Of a stretch of 13,908 nucleotides of DNA, positions 1 to 7,722 are shown in pieces; positions within the stretch are counted from its first letter, which is position 1, and each line of letters starts with the position of its first letter. The position numbers and the translations under genes were made by a program. Source of the stretch: Bryobacterales bacterium (GTDB taxonomy: Bacteria; Acidobacteriota; Terriglobia; Bryobacterales; Bryobacteraceae); the NCBI GenBank assembly GCA_003154855.1, contig PMEV01000100.1, positions 1-13,908 of the forward strand, written 5' to 3'. A model generated the notes under the pieces. That model saw nothing but the letters and a program-made list of their open reading frames with translations. It had not been told where the DNA came from and did not search any database.

Positions 1-848
1 AACGCAAATCGGGCGTATATGGAGGCATCGATCTGCGCCGCATCGCGAAGGTAGTACACGCTGAAACTAAACGCCTCGCCGACTGGTCTGAAGATGCGCC
101 GCAGCAGCGTCTCGGGACTGTAAAACCGCCCGTGCCGGTTGCCCCAGCCCTGGGCGCAGTACACCGTGGCCTCCGGATCGAATTCGATGTTCGCCGAAAC
201 GCTGTAGACAGGGTCGGTCTGGACGGCCGGATGATCCATCAGGTAGAGGGGGACAACCACCACTTTGCCTCCTCTCCGGAGGATCCGTGCAAGCTCCTGG
301 AACAGCCGAATGTCCCCGTCACCCTCGAAGTGCTCCAGCGAGCACGTCAGCGCCACCGTGCTCGCAAAACCGTCCGGTACCGGCATCGCACAGGCGTCGC
401 CCCCGATTCGGCTGCCGTTGACCCCGGCTGGATACATGATGTCCTGAGCGTAAGCCGTGCAGTGGTGCAACCGCTGCATGATCTCCGGCAGCGGTGAACC
501 CTCCGACGCGACGTCCACAAAGACGTCCGCCTTGGAGGGGGCGAGGAGTCTCATCGACACCAGATGCTCGAACGACTTCTCATTCAAGTTGTCTGCGTAG
601 TAGGCCGGGTATAGTTCGCGATAGCGCGCTCGCTTCAAATGCTGTTGGTGCTCACGCCGCCCGACCTCCAGATCGATCAGCGGTATCCCATACCCGCGGA
701 GCCGATCCATCACTGCCGCGATCACGCCCGGGGCGTTGTTGTTCGCCCATTCTGGCTCGATTCGGTTCAGAATTCGTTCACGCAACTGGATCGAGGCGGC
801 CTCGTGGTCGAGGTCCTCCAGCGCCGGTTGATAGGTGTAGTTGGGCAT
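1..848 (-). CDS. SAM-dependent class I methyltransferase, 3' end cut by window edge
   Basis: The reading frame is open from an ATG at 848 to the left edge of the window (282 codons visible, C-terminus missing). The centre looks like a class I SAM methyltransferase of the type 11 group. A beta strand and loop at residues 108-120 (DVFVDVASEGSPL) sits where the SAM-binding motif I belongs, although its glycines are poorly conserved. An acidic turn follows (GGDACAMPVPDG, 149-160), then CSLEHFE (169-175), the usual post-motif II signature, and LRRGGKVVVVPLY (190-202), motif III. About 105 residues of unrecognised sequence precede the domain. The start is supported by a GGTGGGAG stretch just upstream. 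Only one nucleotide separates it from the TGA of the preceding glycosyltransferase, so it is the fourth gene of a tightly packed operon. The likely role is methylation of a sugar or a glycan end in the cytoplasm; the substrate cannot be told. The degenerate motif I makes the fold less certain than in the other methyltransferases here. Confidence 0.8.
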   Translation of the reverse strand, partial: MPNYTYQPALEDLDHEAASIQLRERILNRIEPEWANNNAPGVIAAVMDRLRGYGIPLIDLEVGRREHQQHLKRARYRELYPAYYADNLNEKSFEHLVSMRLLAPSKADVFVDVASEGSPLPEIMQRLHHCTAYAQDIMYPAGVNGSRIGGDACAMPVPDGFASTVALTCSLEHFEGDGDIRLFQELARILRRGGKVVVVPLYLMDHPAVQTDPVYSVSANIEFDPEATVYCAQGWGNRHGRFYSPETLLRRIFRPVGEAFSFSVYYLRDAAQIDASIYARFA

Positions 849-849
849 C

Positions 850-3276
850 TCAGGCTCCCACCGCCGTATTGGCGGACAACTTGGGACGGCGGGAATCCTG
901 CAAGCGTGCCATCAGCGCCCGCGCAATCACGTCCCAGGCGAAGTGCAGCACCGCATGGCCGCGGGCCGTCTCCACCATCGTAGCCGTGACTTGGTCGTCC
1001 TGGTTGCGCATCTCTTCGATGACCCGCGGAAACTTGATCAACGGCGCCAGTCGGGCGTGGACCCGGTTCTCCAGGTCCAATCCCCGCGCCCCGAACGGCG
1101 TGCTCAGCAGCGGTACGCCGGCCGCCATGTAGTCCAGCATCTTGAGGTTCGTGCCCGATCCGCTCTGCATGGGATTGATCGCCAGGTCCACCCAACTCAG
1201 AATCCGGTTCTTGGTCTCATCGTCCACTACGCCCAGGGACTTGACGTTCGCCGGCAAGGCGAAGTCGAACCGATCCAGGTAGCAGCCCACGCTGCCCACC
1301 AGGAGGAAGTTCACGTGCGGCAGCAGACGGGCGATTTCGGTGACGCACAGCGCCGCCTCGATGTTCGGGCCGTGCCAACTGGCCATAAACAGCACGGTGA
1401 ACGGCTCCGGGGCGTGGCTCTGCCGCCGCACCTTGCGGCGCACGTCCAGCGGATGGAAGATCACCGAGTCCAGGTCCACTCCATTCGGGACCACGGCCAT
1501 CTTGTCCCGTTCGGCGCCGTACATGCGGCTCAGAGTGCAGGCGTCCCCCTCTGAACAGGTCATCACCAGGCTGCTCAGATCGCAGCAGCGCCGTTCAATC
1601 GATTCGGTGAGCCGGAGGAAGTACCGTCCCAGGCGGTTGGCGGGCAGGATGCTTTGCTTCAGGACGGCCTCTACGTCTTGGGCCTCGTAGATGAGGGTCT
1701 GGCCGTGGCGGACGCTCTCCAGCGCCGGCAGCAGATAGGGGTGCGACGCCACCAGCCAGTCGCTCCCGGCAGCCGAGTGCGCCAGGGCCTCGGCGTACCT
1801 CGGCGTCAGGGAGTAGATCTTGGGCATCATCAGGTCGCTCGCCGGCACCCCTTCCAGCCGCTCCGTCAGCCGCCATTCGGCCTGCACATGGGCGAGAGTC
1901 TTTGGAATACGGATCTCCCGCACTCCCGGGGCGATGAATTCGTCGAACTCCTCCTGGCCGTGGTCGCCAAACGAGACGATCTCGATCTCAAATTCGGAAG
2001 CCAGGTTCCGGTATAGGTGATAGATCCGGCTTTGCCCCCCTCCCCGGGGCGGGTAGATCGGGAACGTAGTCGTCACCGTGATTTTCGGTTTCCGTTTCAC
2101 CGGGGAAGCGCTCGGCGTGGCCGCCGCCGGCCCCAGCAGGACGCGGACAGCGTTCTCCCAAGTGATGGGCTGCGCGGTACGCTGGCACTCCGCAGCCATG
2201 GCGGTGGCCTCCTGACGGTGCTCGTCCAGGTAGTCGAGCCGCTCGGCCAGCGCCTCGGGGACGGGTTCAACCACGTAGCCGGTCTCGCCATGGCGAACGA
2301 ACTCCAGCGGGCCCCCGGCGTCGGTCGTGGTCAGAACCGGCTTGCCGCTGGCCATCGCCTCGATGGTCACCAGCCCGTAGTCTTCATCGTATGGCGCATA
2401 AAGGACGGCCAGCGCGTTGGCGTACAGGCCGATGATCTTCTCGTCGTTTACGAACCCCAGGAATTGAATACGCGGATCGTCGTTGGCCTTGCGCCGCAGC
2501 GACTCCTCGTCCGGCCCGACGCCCGCGATCTTCAGGGGAATCCGCGTCCGCGAGCGCAGCATCGCGTCGACCAGCAGGTGCGTCCGCTTGGCCCCGTCCA
2601 AACGGCCGACCGTGAGGTAGTACTCGGACACTCCCGCCTGGAAGGAGCGCAGATTCGAAGGAGGATAGGCTACTTCGACCTTGGCGCCTTCCGGAAAGTA
2701 GCTTTCGCGCAGGGCGACGTTCCGGGCTATGGCGGCGTACCTGCGAATGCGCGAGGGCGCCAGCCCAGCCGCGTCCAGGAAGTGTACCACCTTGCGGATC
2801 AGAGGGCCCGGAAACGCGAACGTCTCGGGGGCGGCGCCGCAGTGCCGCAACCGATCGGCCCGGTCGAAGAACTCCTCCACCCGCGTCGGATCGCCGTAGT
2901 GATACCGCATGAACTCCACCAGCGACGCCACCTCGGGGAGCCGGCCGTCGCACTCGATCGGGAGGCGCATGAGGTGATAGGTGTCGTAGAGCCCCCGAAG
3001 GCAATGCAGCATGTAGCAAACGTGGTTCGGGTGCCGGACCATCCAGGCCGGGTATTTGCCCGAGATCAGAAGGTCGAAGTGCGACAGATCCAGGCGCGAG
3101 AACTCGCGGTAGGTGTCGACCAGATCCCAAAAGCTAAACTCGCGGCTGGGCAGTTTGATGATCTCGGCTTTGTGCCCCGTGCGCTGGTTGAGGTAGTCCT
3201 GCAACCCCCACCACAGATTCTCGGCGCCGCCGATGCAAAACGGAACCGGGCTGGGCGCGACAATTCCGACGTTCAT
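850..3276 (-). CDS. Two-domain (GT4-GT4) glycosyltransferase fusion
   Basis: This 808-residue protein is two GT-B retaining glycosyltransferases in one chain. The first (residues 1 to about 385) begins with the GT4 N-terminal strand MNVGIVAPSP plus a GGAEN donor-side loop. It has the VGRLDGAKR phosphate-binding region and an intact E-x7-E motif (E298-DYGLVTI-E306) followed by ASGKPVLTT. A short linker rich in Pro, Ala and Ser (about 385-395) leads to a second Rossmann start (KPKITVTTTFPIYPP) and a GT4-like C-terminal half with VPNGVDL, FMASWHGPNIEA and GSGTNLKMLD (706-715). In that half the first Glu of E-x7-E is absent and the second is Asp715. The ATG at 3276 is preferred over an upstream in-frame ATG at 3330 because it overlaps the upstream TGA as ATGA and starts exactly at the family's first beta strand. 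Two domains suggest two consecutive sugar additions, or one catalytic and one structural domain. Donor and acceptor are unknown. Confidence 0.93.
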   Translation of the reverse strand: MNVGIVAPSPVPFCIGGAENLWWGLQDYLNQRTGHKAEIIKLPSREFSFWDLVDTYREFSRLDLSHFDLLISGKYPAWMVRHPNHVCYMLHCLRGLYDTYHLMRLPIECDGRLPEVASLVEFMRYHYGDPTRVEEFFDRADRLRHCGAAPETFAFPGPLIRKVVHFLDAAGLAPSRIRRYAAIARNVALRESYFPEGAKVEVAYPPSNLRSFQAGVSEYYLTVGRLDGAKRTHLLVDAMLRSRTRIPLKIAGVGPDEESLRRKANDDPRIQFLGFVNDEKIIGLYANALAVLYAPYDEDYGLVTIEAMASGKPVLTTTDAGGPLEFVRHGETGYVVEPVPEALAERLDYLDEHRQEATAMAAECQRTAQPITWENAVRVLLGPAAATPSASPVKRKPKITVTTTFPIYPPRGGGQSRIYHLYRNLASEFEIEIVSFGDHGQEEFDEFIAPGVREIRIPKTLAHVQAEWRLTERLEGVPASDLMMPKIYSLTPRYAEALAHSAAGSDWLVASHPYLLPALESVRHGQTLIYEAQDVEAVLKQSILPANRLGRYFLRLTESIERRCCDLSSLVMTCSEGDACTLSRMYGAERDKMAVVPNGVDLDSVIFHPLDVRRKVRRQSHAPEPFTVLFMASWHGPNIEAALCVTEIARLLPHVNFLLVGSVGCYLDRFDFALPANVKSLGVVDDETKNRILSWVDLAINPMQSGSGTNLKMLDYMAAGVPLLSTPFGARGLDLENRVHARLAPLIKFPRVIEEMRNQDDQVTATMVETARGHAVLHFAWDVIARALMARLQDSRRPKLSANTAVGA

Positions 3277-4328
3277 CCGCCAATCCCCGTCTCCAAGGTC
3301 CGGATCAACTCGCTCACCACGCCCTGCCACGAAAGGACGCCCATCGCTTGATACCTGGAATAGCCGGCCGCGCCGAGGTCGACCGCCCGCCGCCGACTGG
3401 CATACAGGGATTCAATGGCCGCCGCTATCGCCTCGGGGGTTGGATCGACCACGAAACCGGTTTCATCGTGAATCACAAACTCCAGCGGGCCCCCGGAATC
3501 TTTGCAGGTGATGACCGGCTTTCTGGCCAGCATGGCCTCCAGCGTCACGTAGCCGTAGTCTTCGTCGAACGGCCCGAAGAACACGCCCAGACTGCACGCG
3601 TAATACGCCGCCAGCTCGTTCTCCGAAAGCCTTCCGACCAGCCGCACCCGGTCGCCGACGCCGAGCTCCTCGACCAGTCGCTCGTATTGCGGCCGTTGGC
3701 CGCCGCCGCCGGAAATCAGGATCGCGACCGGCGCTCGGAGATGCTGCGCGGCTCGAATCAACAACTCTTGCCGTTTGTGGGCCTCCAGCCGGCTCGGCGC
3801 GAAGATATACGCTTCCGCCGCGGCCGAGTAAAGCTTGCCGTTCATCGGTGGCGGGTGGTACAGCGGAGTGGAGGACAGGCCGTTGAACTTCTCCAGCCGC
3901 CGCGAGACGTTGCCGGCGATCGTATATACCCGTTCCGCCCGGGAGAGGTAGAATGTGTCTTTCTCGACCACGCGCTCGCGTAGCGCTTCGCGCTCCGCTG
4001 CCTTCTCCGCCGAGGCGTCCCAGAGGTCGTACAGGGCCCGGTGCTGGTGCAGCAGCCACACAACCTTCCGGTGGTGGCTCAGGTAGTACGCCGGAAACCG
4101 CAGACAGACGACTACGTCCGGGCTGTAGCCGTTGAGATCGTCGAGATTCTCGGCTTCCCAGGCCAGCATCGTGCGCGCCACTTCCGAATCCGGCGTGAAG
4201 CGGAACGGCAGGCTCACTATCTCGGTTTCGTGGCCCGCCTCGCGGCAGGCCCGCACCAATCCCTGCGCCAACGCTTCCCCGCCGCCGGCGATGAACGGCA
4301 CCTGCACGTCGGCGATGACGACCCTCAT
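3273..4328 (-). CDS. GT4 family glycosyltransferase
   Basis: This 351-residue retaining GT-B enzyme should transfer a sugar from a nucleotide-sugar donor to a growing glycan at the cytoplasmic face. The N-terminal domain opens with MRVVIADVQVPFIAGGGEA. The C-terminal domain has PSRLEAHKRQELLI (178-191, whose Arg180/Lys185 region normally contacts donor phosphates), LVGRLSENEL, and a full E-x7-E motif (E256-DYGYVTL-E264), then ARKPVITCKDSGGPLEFV. Its sequence resembles the first domain of the downstream fusion protein in both halves: FDEDYG against YDEDYG, identical GGPLEFV, and ET/ETG-VV-P-PEA in both. The two are therefore probably an old tandem duplication. The start at 4328 overlaps the upstream TGA as ATGA, and the gene's own TGA overlaps the next ATG the same way, so translation is likely coupled through all three genes. 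Donor specificity cannot be read from the sequence. Confidence 0.94.
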   Translation of the reverse strand: MRVVIADVQVPFIAGGGEALAQGLVRACREAGHETEIVSLPFRFTPDSEVARTMLAWEAENLDDLNGYSPDVVVCLRFPAYYLSHHRKVVWLLHQHRALYDLWDASAEKAAEREALRERVVEKDTFYLSRAERVYTIAGNVSRRLEKFNGLSSTPLYHPPPMNGKLYSAAAEAYIFAPSRLEAHKRQELLIRAAQHLRAPVAILISGGGGQRPQYERLVEELGVGDRVRLVGRLSENELAAYYACSLGVFFGPFDEDYGYVTLEAMLARKPVITCKDSGGPLEFVIHDETGFVVDPTPEAIAAAIESLYASRRRAVDLGAAGYSRYQAMGVLSWQGVVSELIRTLETGIGG

Positions 4329-6460
4329 AACGGCTTGACCCCAATCCAGACCATGTCGCGCGAGATCGATATGTAGTCCTCCAGCTTGTCAAAACGGTAT
4401 TGGGACAACGGGACCAGTTCGGTGCGGCCGTCGTTGAAACAATAGGCCGTGCTTTCGGCGAAGCCCCGCAACTCCGCGATTGCCTCCAGCGTATCCGGGA
4501 ACACCGGGTGCTGGTGCGTCGGGTCGCGGAAGAAATCGCCGCCGGTCACCAGGAGGTTGCGTGCGTTTGGCGTCTCGAAGATCGCCACCCCTCCCGGCCG
4601 GAGAATGCGCAAGCTCTCGTCCAGCAAAGCCACCAGCGATCGGTAGTCCACGTGTTCCACGTAGTGGAAGCAGGTCACTGCGGAGAAGACGTTCTTATGC
4701 TGTTTCCGCACATGCTCGATCGCGTCTTCCTCCACCACCTCCAGGCCCAGCTCCCGGCACTGCTCCACCGCCGCCCGGTTCAAGTCGACCCCTTTCGCCG
4801 GGATTCCTTGCTCCTTCAGCAGTTCCAGCCACTCTCCCCGCCCGCAGGCCACGTCCAGCACCGGTCCCTTCCCAGCCCGTTTCAGCGCTTCCTGTATCCA
4901 CCGCAGGTAGACCCGGGCGCCTTCTCGAATCGTCTCGCGGCTCCCACGGAACCGGTCTTCAAAAGCCACGTAGAGCGAATCCAGGAAGTGCCGCTCCTCT
5001 CGGACCAGTTCCTCGAGTTGCTCCGCTTTGAAAGGTTCCGGCATGCGCCGCCTGGCCTGCTCCAGTATCACTGCCAGTCGGCGATGCTGATCCTGCAGGT
5101 CCTGTCGGCAAACCGCCATCTGGTGCTGGATGGCCTGTAAGCCCTCATCGAGCCCCGCAACGCGGTGGGGGTCGACCCGCTGACCTTCGCACTCCGCCAC
5201 CCGGCTCTCCACCGCCGCCAGCTTCTCCTGGTCTGCCTTGACCGCCCCCATCCTCTGTATCCGCTGGCTGAGATCGGCAAGCCCTCGCTCGCTGCTTTCC
5301 GCGACTTCAGTCAGCCTGGGCTCAGCCGCCTTTGTCGCCAACTCCCCGGCCAGCGCCCCCACTTCCTGCCGATCCGCTTTCAAGTTCACCCGCTCGGCAA
5401 GCCCCGTGACCACCGCGCAGTCCGCCTTGGCACCGAGTTGCGCTGAGATCTCCTCCCGGTGCGCCGCGATCCGCGCGGCCACCGCCGAGACTTCCTCCCG
5501 GTCCGCCTTCCCCGCCATCTGTGCGGCTACCGCCGCCATCTCCTGACGATCCGCCTTGGCGCCCAGTTGCGCCGAGAGGTCGTCCCGGTCCAGCGCCACG
5601 CGCGCGGCCACCGCCGAGACTTCCGCCCGGTTCGCCTTCCCCGCCATCTGCACGGCCATCGCCGCCATCTCCTGACGATCCGCCTTGGCAGCGACTTGCG
5701 AGTCGCAACGCGCCTCGATGGCCGCGAATTCGTTCCGGTTCCCCTTACCGAACTCTAGTCGGGCGACATGGTGTTGAAGCTCGAGCGCCATGTCCTGAGA
5801 AGCTTTTCTGCTCGTTTCTGCGCGCAGATCCGTGACTTCCTGCCGCTCCGCTTTGGTTTCGAGCAGCAGGTCCACCTCCGACCGGCTGTGGCGGATCATT
5901 GTGGCTATTCGATCCAGTGCGTCCTGCTCGGCTCTCCTGCTGGCGGTGAACCGAAACGCGACATGCGCCTCCTGCTTGGCGAAGTTGTTCACTAGCGTCG
6001 GCAGCCGAATGATACCGTAACCTACTTGCAGCAGATAGCCGATCACTGGTATCTTGACGATCCGCCGGGTCCAGTAAGCACGGTTCAGACCAGGTATGTG
6101 GACGCTAGCACGTCTACCCTCTTCCGAAAAGCGCAGGGACACCAACACATCCAGCTTGCTGAGAGAACCGCCCCGCAGCGCTGAGAGGAAGTACTCACGC
6201 CCCGAAGGATCCGGGTCTCTCAACAGAATCCGCCGGTACGCATTGTGGAGGAACTCCTCGTCCTGAAGACTGAGAAGGCTTAGCAGCGTAGTCCCTTCGC
6301 TGCCTTCGTCTTTCGCCTGAGACGATGCTAGCTCCGCATTCGGTCTCACGGACGGCGAACGGAGCTCCGAGACGGCGGCGCCGGCGCCCACTCCCGCCGC
6401 TGCCTGCGACCGCACTCTGCGCAATAAAGCGTCGACGTCGACACTCTGCTTTTCATCCAT
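4325..6460 (-). CDS. DUF4214 - repeat coil - SAM methyltransferase protein (possible glycan chain terminator)
   Basis: A 711-residue multi-domain protein. Residues about 66-122 match DUF4214 in pattern (FLHNAYRRILLRDPDPSGRE, then SEEGR). Residues 134-160 form a hydrophobic stretch (IVKIPVIGYLLQVGYGIIRLP) that could lie on or in the membrane. Residues about 170-470 are helical, rich in Ala, Glu and Gln, and contain 43-residue repeats marked by KADRQE (units at 258-300, 301-343 and a degenerate one at 344-378). Residues 485-711 are a class I methyltransferase: motif I VLDVACGRGEW (534-544), Asp559 in GVDLNR for SAM ribose, CFHYVEHVDY (597-606) and RPGGVAIFETPN (621-632). The ATG at 6460 is chosen over an in-frame ATG at 6526 because MDEKQSVDVDALLRRVRS gives an ordered N-terminus and the upstream 22 residues look random; no strong ribosome site decides it. 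In architecture it recalls WbdD-type terminators, where a methyltransferase caps the chain and a coil measures it; this is an inference. Confidence 0.9.
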   Translation of the reverse strand: MDEKQSVDVDALLRRVRSQAAAGVGAGAAVSELRSPSVRPNAELASSQAKDEGSEGTTLLSLLSLQDEEFLHNAYRRILLRDPDPSGREYFLSALRGGSLSKLDVLVSLRFSEEGRRASVHIPGLNRAYWTRRIVKIPVIGYLLQVGYGIIRLPTLVNNFAKQEAHVAFRFTASRRAEQDALDRIATMIRHSRSEVDLLLETKAERQEVTDLRAETSRKASQDMALELQHHVARLEFGKGNRNEFAAIEARCDSQVAAKADRQEMAAMAVQMAGKANRAEVSAVAARVALDRDDLSAQLGAKADRQEMAAVAAQMAGKADREEVSAVAARIAAHREEISAQLGAKADCAVVTGLAERVNLKADRQEVGALAGELATKAAEPRLTEVAESSERGLADLSQRIQRMGAVKADQEKLAAVESRVAECEGQRVDPHRVAGLDEGLQAIQHQMAVCRQDLQDQHRRLAVILEQARRRMPEPFKAEQLEELVREERHFLDSLYVAFEDRFRGSRETIREGARVYLRWIQEALKRAGKGPVLDVACGRGEWLELLKEQGIPAKGVDLNRAAVEQCRELGLEVVEEDAIEHVRKQHKNVFSAVTCFHYVEHVDYRSLVALLDESLRILRPGGVAIFETPNARNLLVTGGDFFRDPTHQHPVFPDTLEAIAELRGFAESTAYCFNDGRTELVPLSQYRFDKLEDYISISRDMVWIGVKPL
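5421..5702 (-). repeat. 129-bp tandem repeat inside the coil region of the DUF4214-methyltransferase gene
   Basis: Near-identical blocks recur with a spacing of exactly 129 bp. One block (CGCCGCCATCTCCTGACGAT and onward) starts at 5531 and 5660; another (GCGCGGCCACCGCCGAGACT) starts at 5473 and 5602; a third (beginning TCCGCCTTGG) occurs at 5421, 5550 and 5679. There are two full copies and a partial third. In protein terms the unit is 43 residues, and the two full units agree at 33 of 43 positions. The spacing of KAD/KAN marks alternates 16 and 27. Because 129 is a multiple of three, copy number can change without breaking the frame, changing only the length of the helix. Confidence 0.92.
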
Positions 6461-6654
6461 GATGTGTGCCCTATCCACGGCCCGGCGGCTCCCGCCACCA
6501 CGCTGCCACGCCGCTGTGCCATGCAATACGGCCGCGGCCTCGATTGCGAGGTAGATGCGTCAAGGTCCGCATCGGGGGATGTCTGGCCCCGCGCAAACCC
6601 GGGAATACGGTATAGTACAAACCCCCTGCCCCGATCTGCCGCGCGCCGCCGCAT
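6461..6654. other. 194-bp intergenic spacer between dehydratase and coil-methyltransferase genes
   Basis: This is the largest gap between the paired dehydratase genes and the downstream four-gene operon, so a promoter for the operon could be here. On the minus strand there is a less GC-rich island (GTACTATACCGTATTC, about 6604-6619) that could supply a -10 element. I found no convincing -35 partner at the right distance, and no terminator hairpin with a U-tract. The open frames crossing it look like shadows. Confidence 0.4.
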
Positions 6655-7656
6655 TCAATTAACCGTGGCGGCTTGGCCGGCCGCCACCCCTAGCGCCCGG
6701 CAGTCGGCCTCCACCATTTCCTTCACCAGCTCGGGAAACCTCGTCTTGGGCTGCCAGCCCAGCTTGGCGCGCGCCTTCGAGGCGTCGCCCAGCAGCACGT
6801 TCCCCTCCGCGGGGCGCAACAGCTCCGTGGACGTGCGCACGTGCTTCTGCCACTCCAGCCCCGCATGCTCGAATGCCAGCTCCACAAACTCCCGGACCGA
6901 GTGGTTCGTCCCGGTCGCGATCACGTAATCGTCCGGCTCGGGCTGCTGAAGCATCAGCCACATCGCCTCGACGTACTCCCGGGCGTGGCCCCAGTCCCGC
7001 TTCGCTTCCAGGTTGCCGAGCCGCAATTCCGTCGCCTGCCCGGCGAGAATGCGGGCGATCCCGGACGTGATCTTGCGCGTGACGAACTCGTAACCGCGCC
7101 GCGGCGATTCGTGATTGAACAGAATGCCGCTGCTCGCGTGCAGGCCGTACGCCTCCCGGTAGTTCCGCGTCAGCTCGAAACCGCAAGCCTTGCTGATGCC
7201 GTAGCTCGACCGCGGATGGAACCGCGTGGTCTCGGTCTGGGGCGCCTCTTCCGCCTTTCCGAACATCTCGCCGGACGCCGCGAAGAAGAAGCGGCACGCC
7301 GGCGCGAGCGCCTTCATCGCCGCCAGCGCGTAATGCGTCCCGTTGATGTTGACATTGAGGGTGGAGTACTCGTCGTCGAAGGAATAGCTGACGAAACTCT
7401 GCGCCGCCAGATGGTAGCATTCCTGCGGCTGCACTTGGCCCATCGCCTCGTAGATGCGGGGGAAGCTCGTCGAATCGCCCGCGTGCAGATGCACCTGGTC
7501 GCGGATCTGCCCGATGCGGCTCAGGCCATGGCTCGGATCCTCCAGCTCAACCCGCAGCACCAGGCCGTGGACCTCATATCCTTTCGACAGCAGCAGCTCC
7601 GCAAGATAGGACCCGTCCTGTCCCGCGATGCCGGTGATGAGCGCCCTGCGACTCAT
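6655..7656 (-). CDS. GDP-mannose 4,6-dehydratase family protein, copy with altered catalytic Thr
   Basis: A 333-residue extended short-chain dehydrogenase/reductase. It carries the NAD(P)-binding GIAGQDGSYL (G9, G12, G15), the GMD signature FNHESPRRG (180-188) followed by FVTRKIT, RDWGHAREYVEAMW, and the Tyr152-x3-Lys156 pair in SSYGISK. Canonical GMD enzymes convert GDP-D-mannose to GDP-4-keto-6-deoxy-D-mannose with a Thr-Ser/Asp-Glu segment. Here that segment reads Ser128-Gly129-Glu130, so the usual Thr is Ser. The nucleotide-binding loop after the second strand has also lost one Arg (GLVLRVE against GVVRRVA in the neighbour). The start at 7656 is preferred over an in-frame ATG at 7704 because MSRRALITG matches the family start and the neighbouring copy. 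The upstream paralogue ends 66 bp away. It may be a weakened dehydratase, a partner subunit, or an enzyme drifting toward another reaction on the same GDP-sugar. Family assignment is sure; the reaction is not. Confidence 0.93.
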   Translation of the reverse strand: MSRRALITGIAGQDGSYLAELLLSKGYEVHGLVLRVELEDPSHGLSRIGQIRDQVHLHAGDSTSFPRIYEAMGQVQPQECYHLAAQSFVSYSFDDEYSTLNVNINGTHYALAAMKALAPACRFFFAASGEMFGKAEEAPQTETTRFHPRSSYGISKACGFELTRNYREAYGLHASSGILFNHESPRRGYEFVTRKITSGIARILAGQATELRLGNLEAKRDWGHAREYVEAMWLMLQQPEPDDYVIATGTNHSVREFVELAFEHAGLEWQKHVRTSTELLRPAEGNVLLGDASKARAKLGWQPKTRFPELVKEMVEADCRALGVAAGQAATVN

Positions 7657-7722
7657 GATCGCTTCTCGGGAAGACAATGCCTGCCCGCGGTGAGTTCCCG
7701 CCATCCCCTCAAGCCCCTGAAT

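Noticed and set aside
494..1132. Plus-strand open frames of 100-240 codons across 132-1554
   Set aside because: They run opposite to clear minus-strand methyltransferase and glycosyltransferase genes, have Arg/Pro/Ser-rich translations without motifs, and arise from high GC.
2017..3351. 444-codon plus-strand open frame
   Set aside because: Antisense to the first domain of the GT4-GT4 protein, whose frame has complete family motifs; the plus-strand translation has none.
5200..5760. CRISPR-like or satellite array
   Set aside because: The regular spacing is a coding tandem repeat in frame with the coil region, with diverged units and no constant repeat/variable spacer pattern.
6604..6619. Promoter for the four-gene operon
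   Set aside because: TACTAT/TATACC could serve as a -10 but there is no acceptable -35 at 16-18 bp, so it is mentioned only within the spacer entry.
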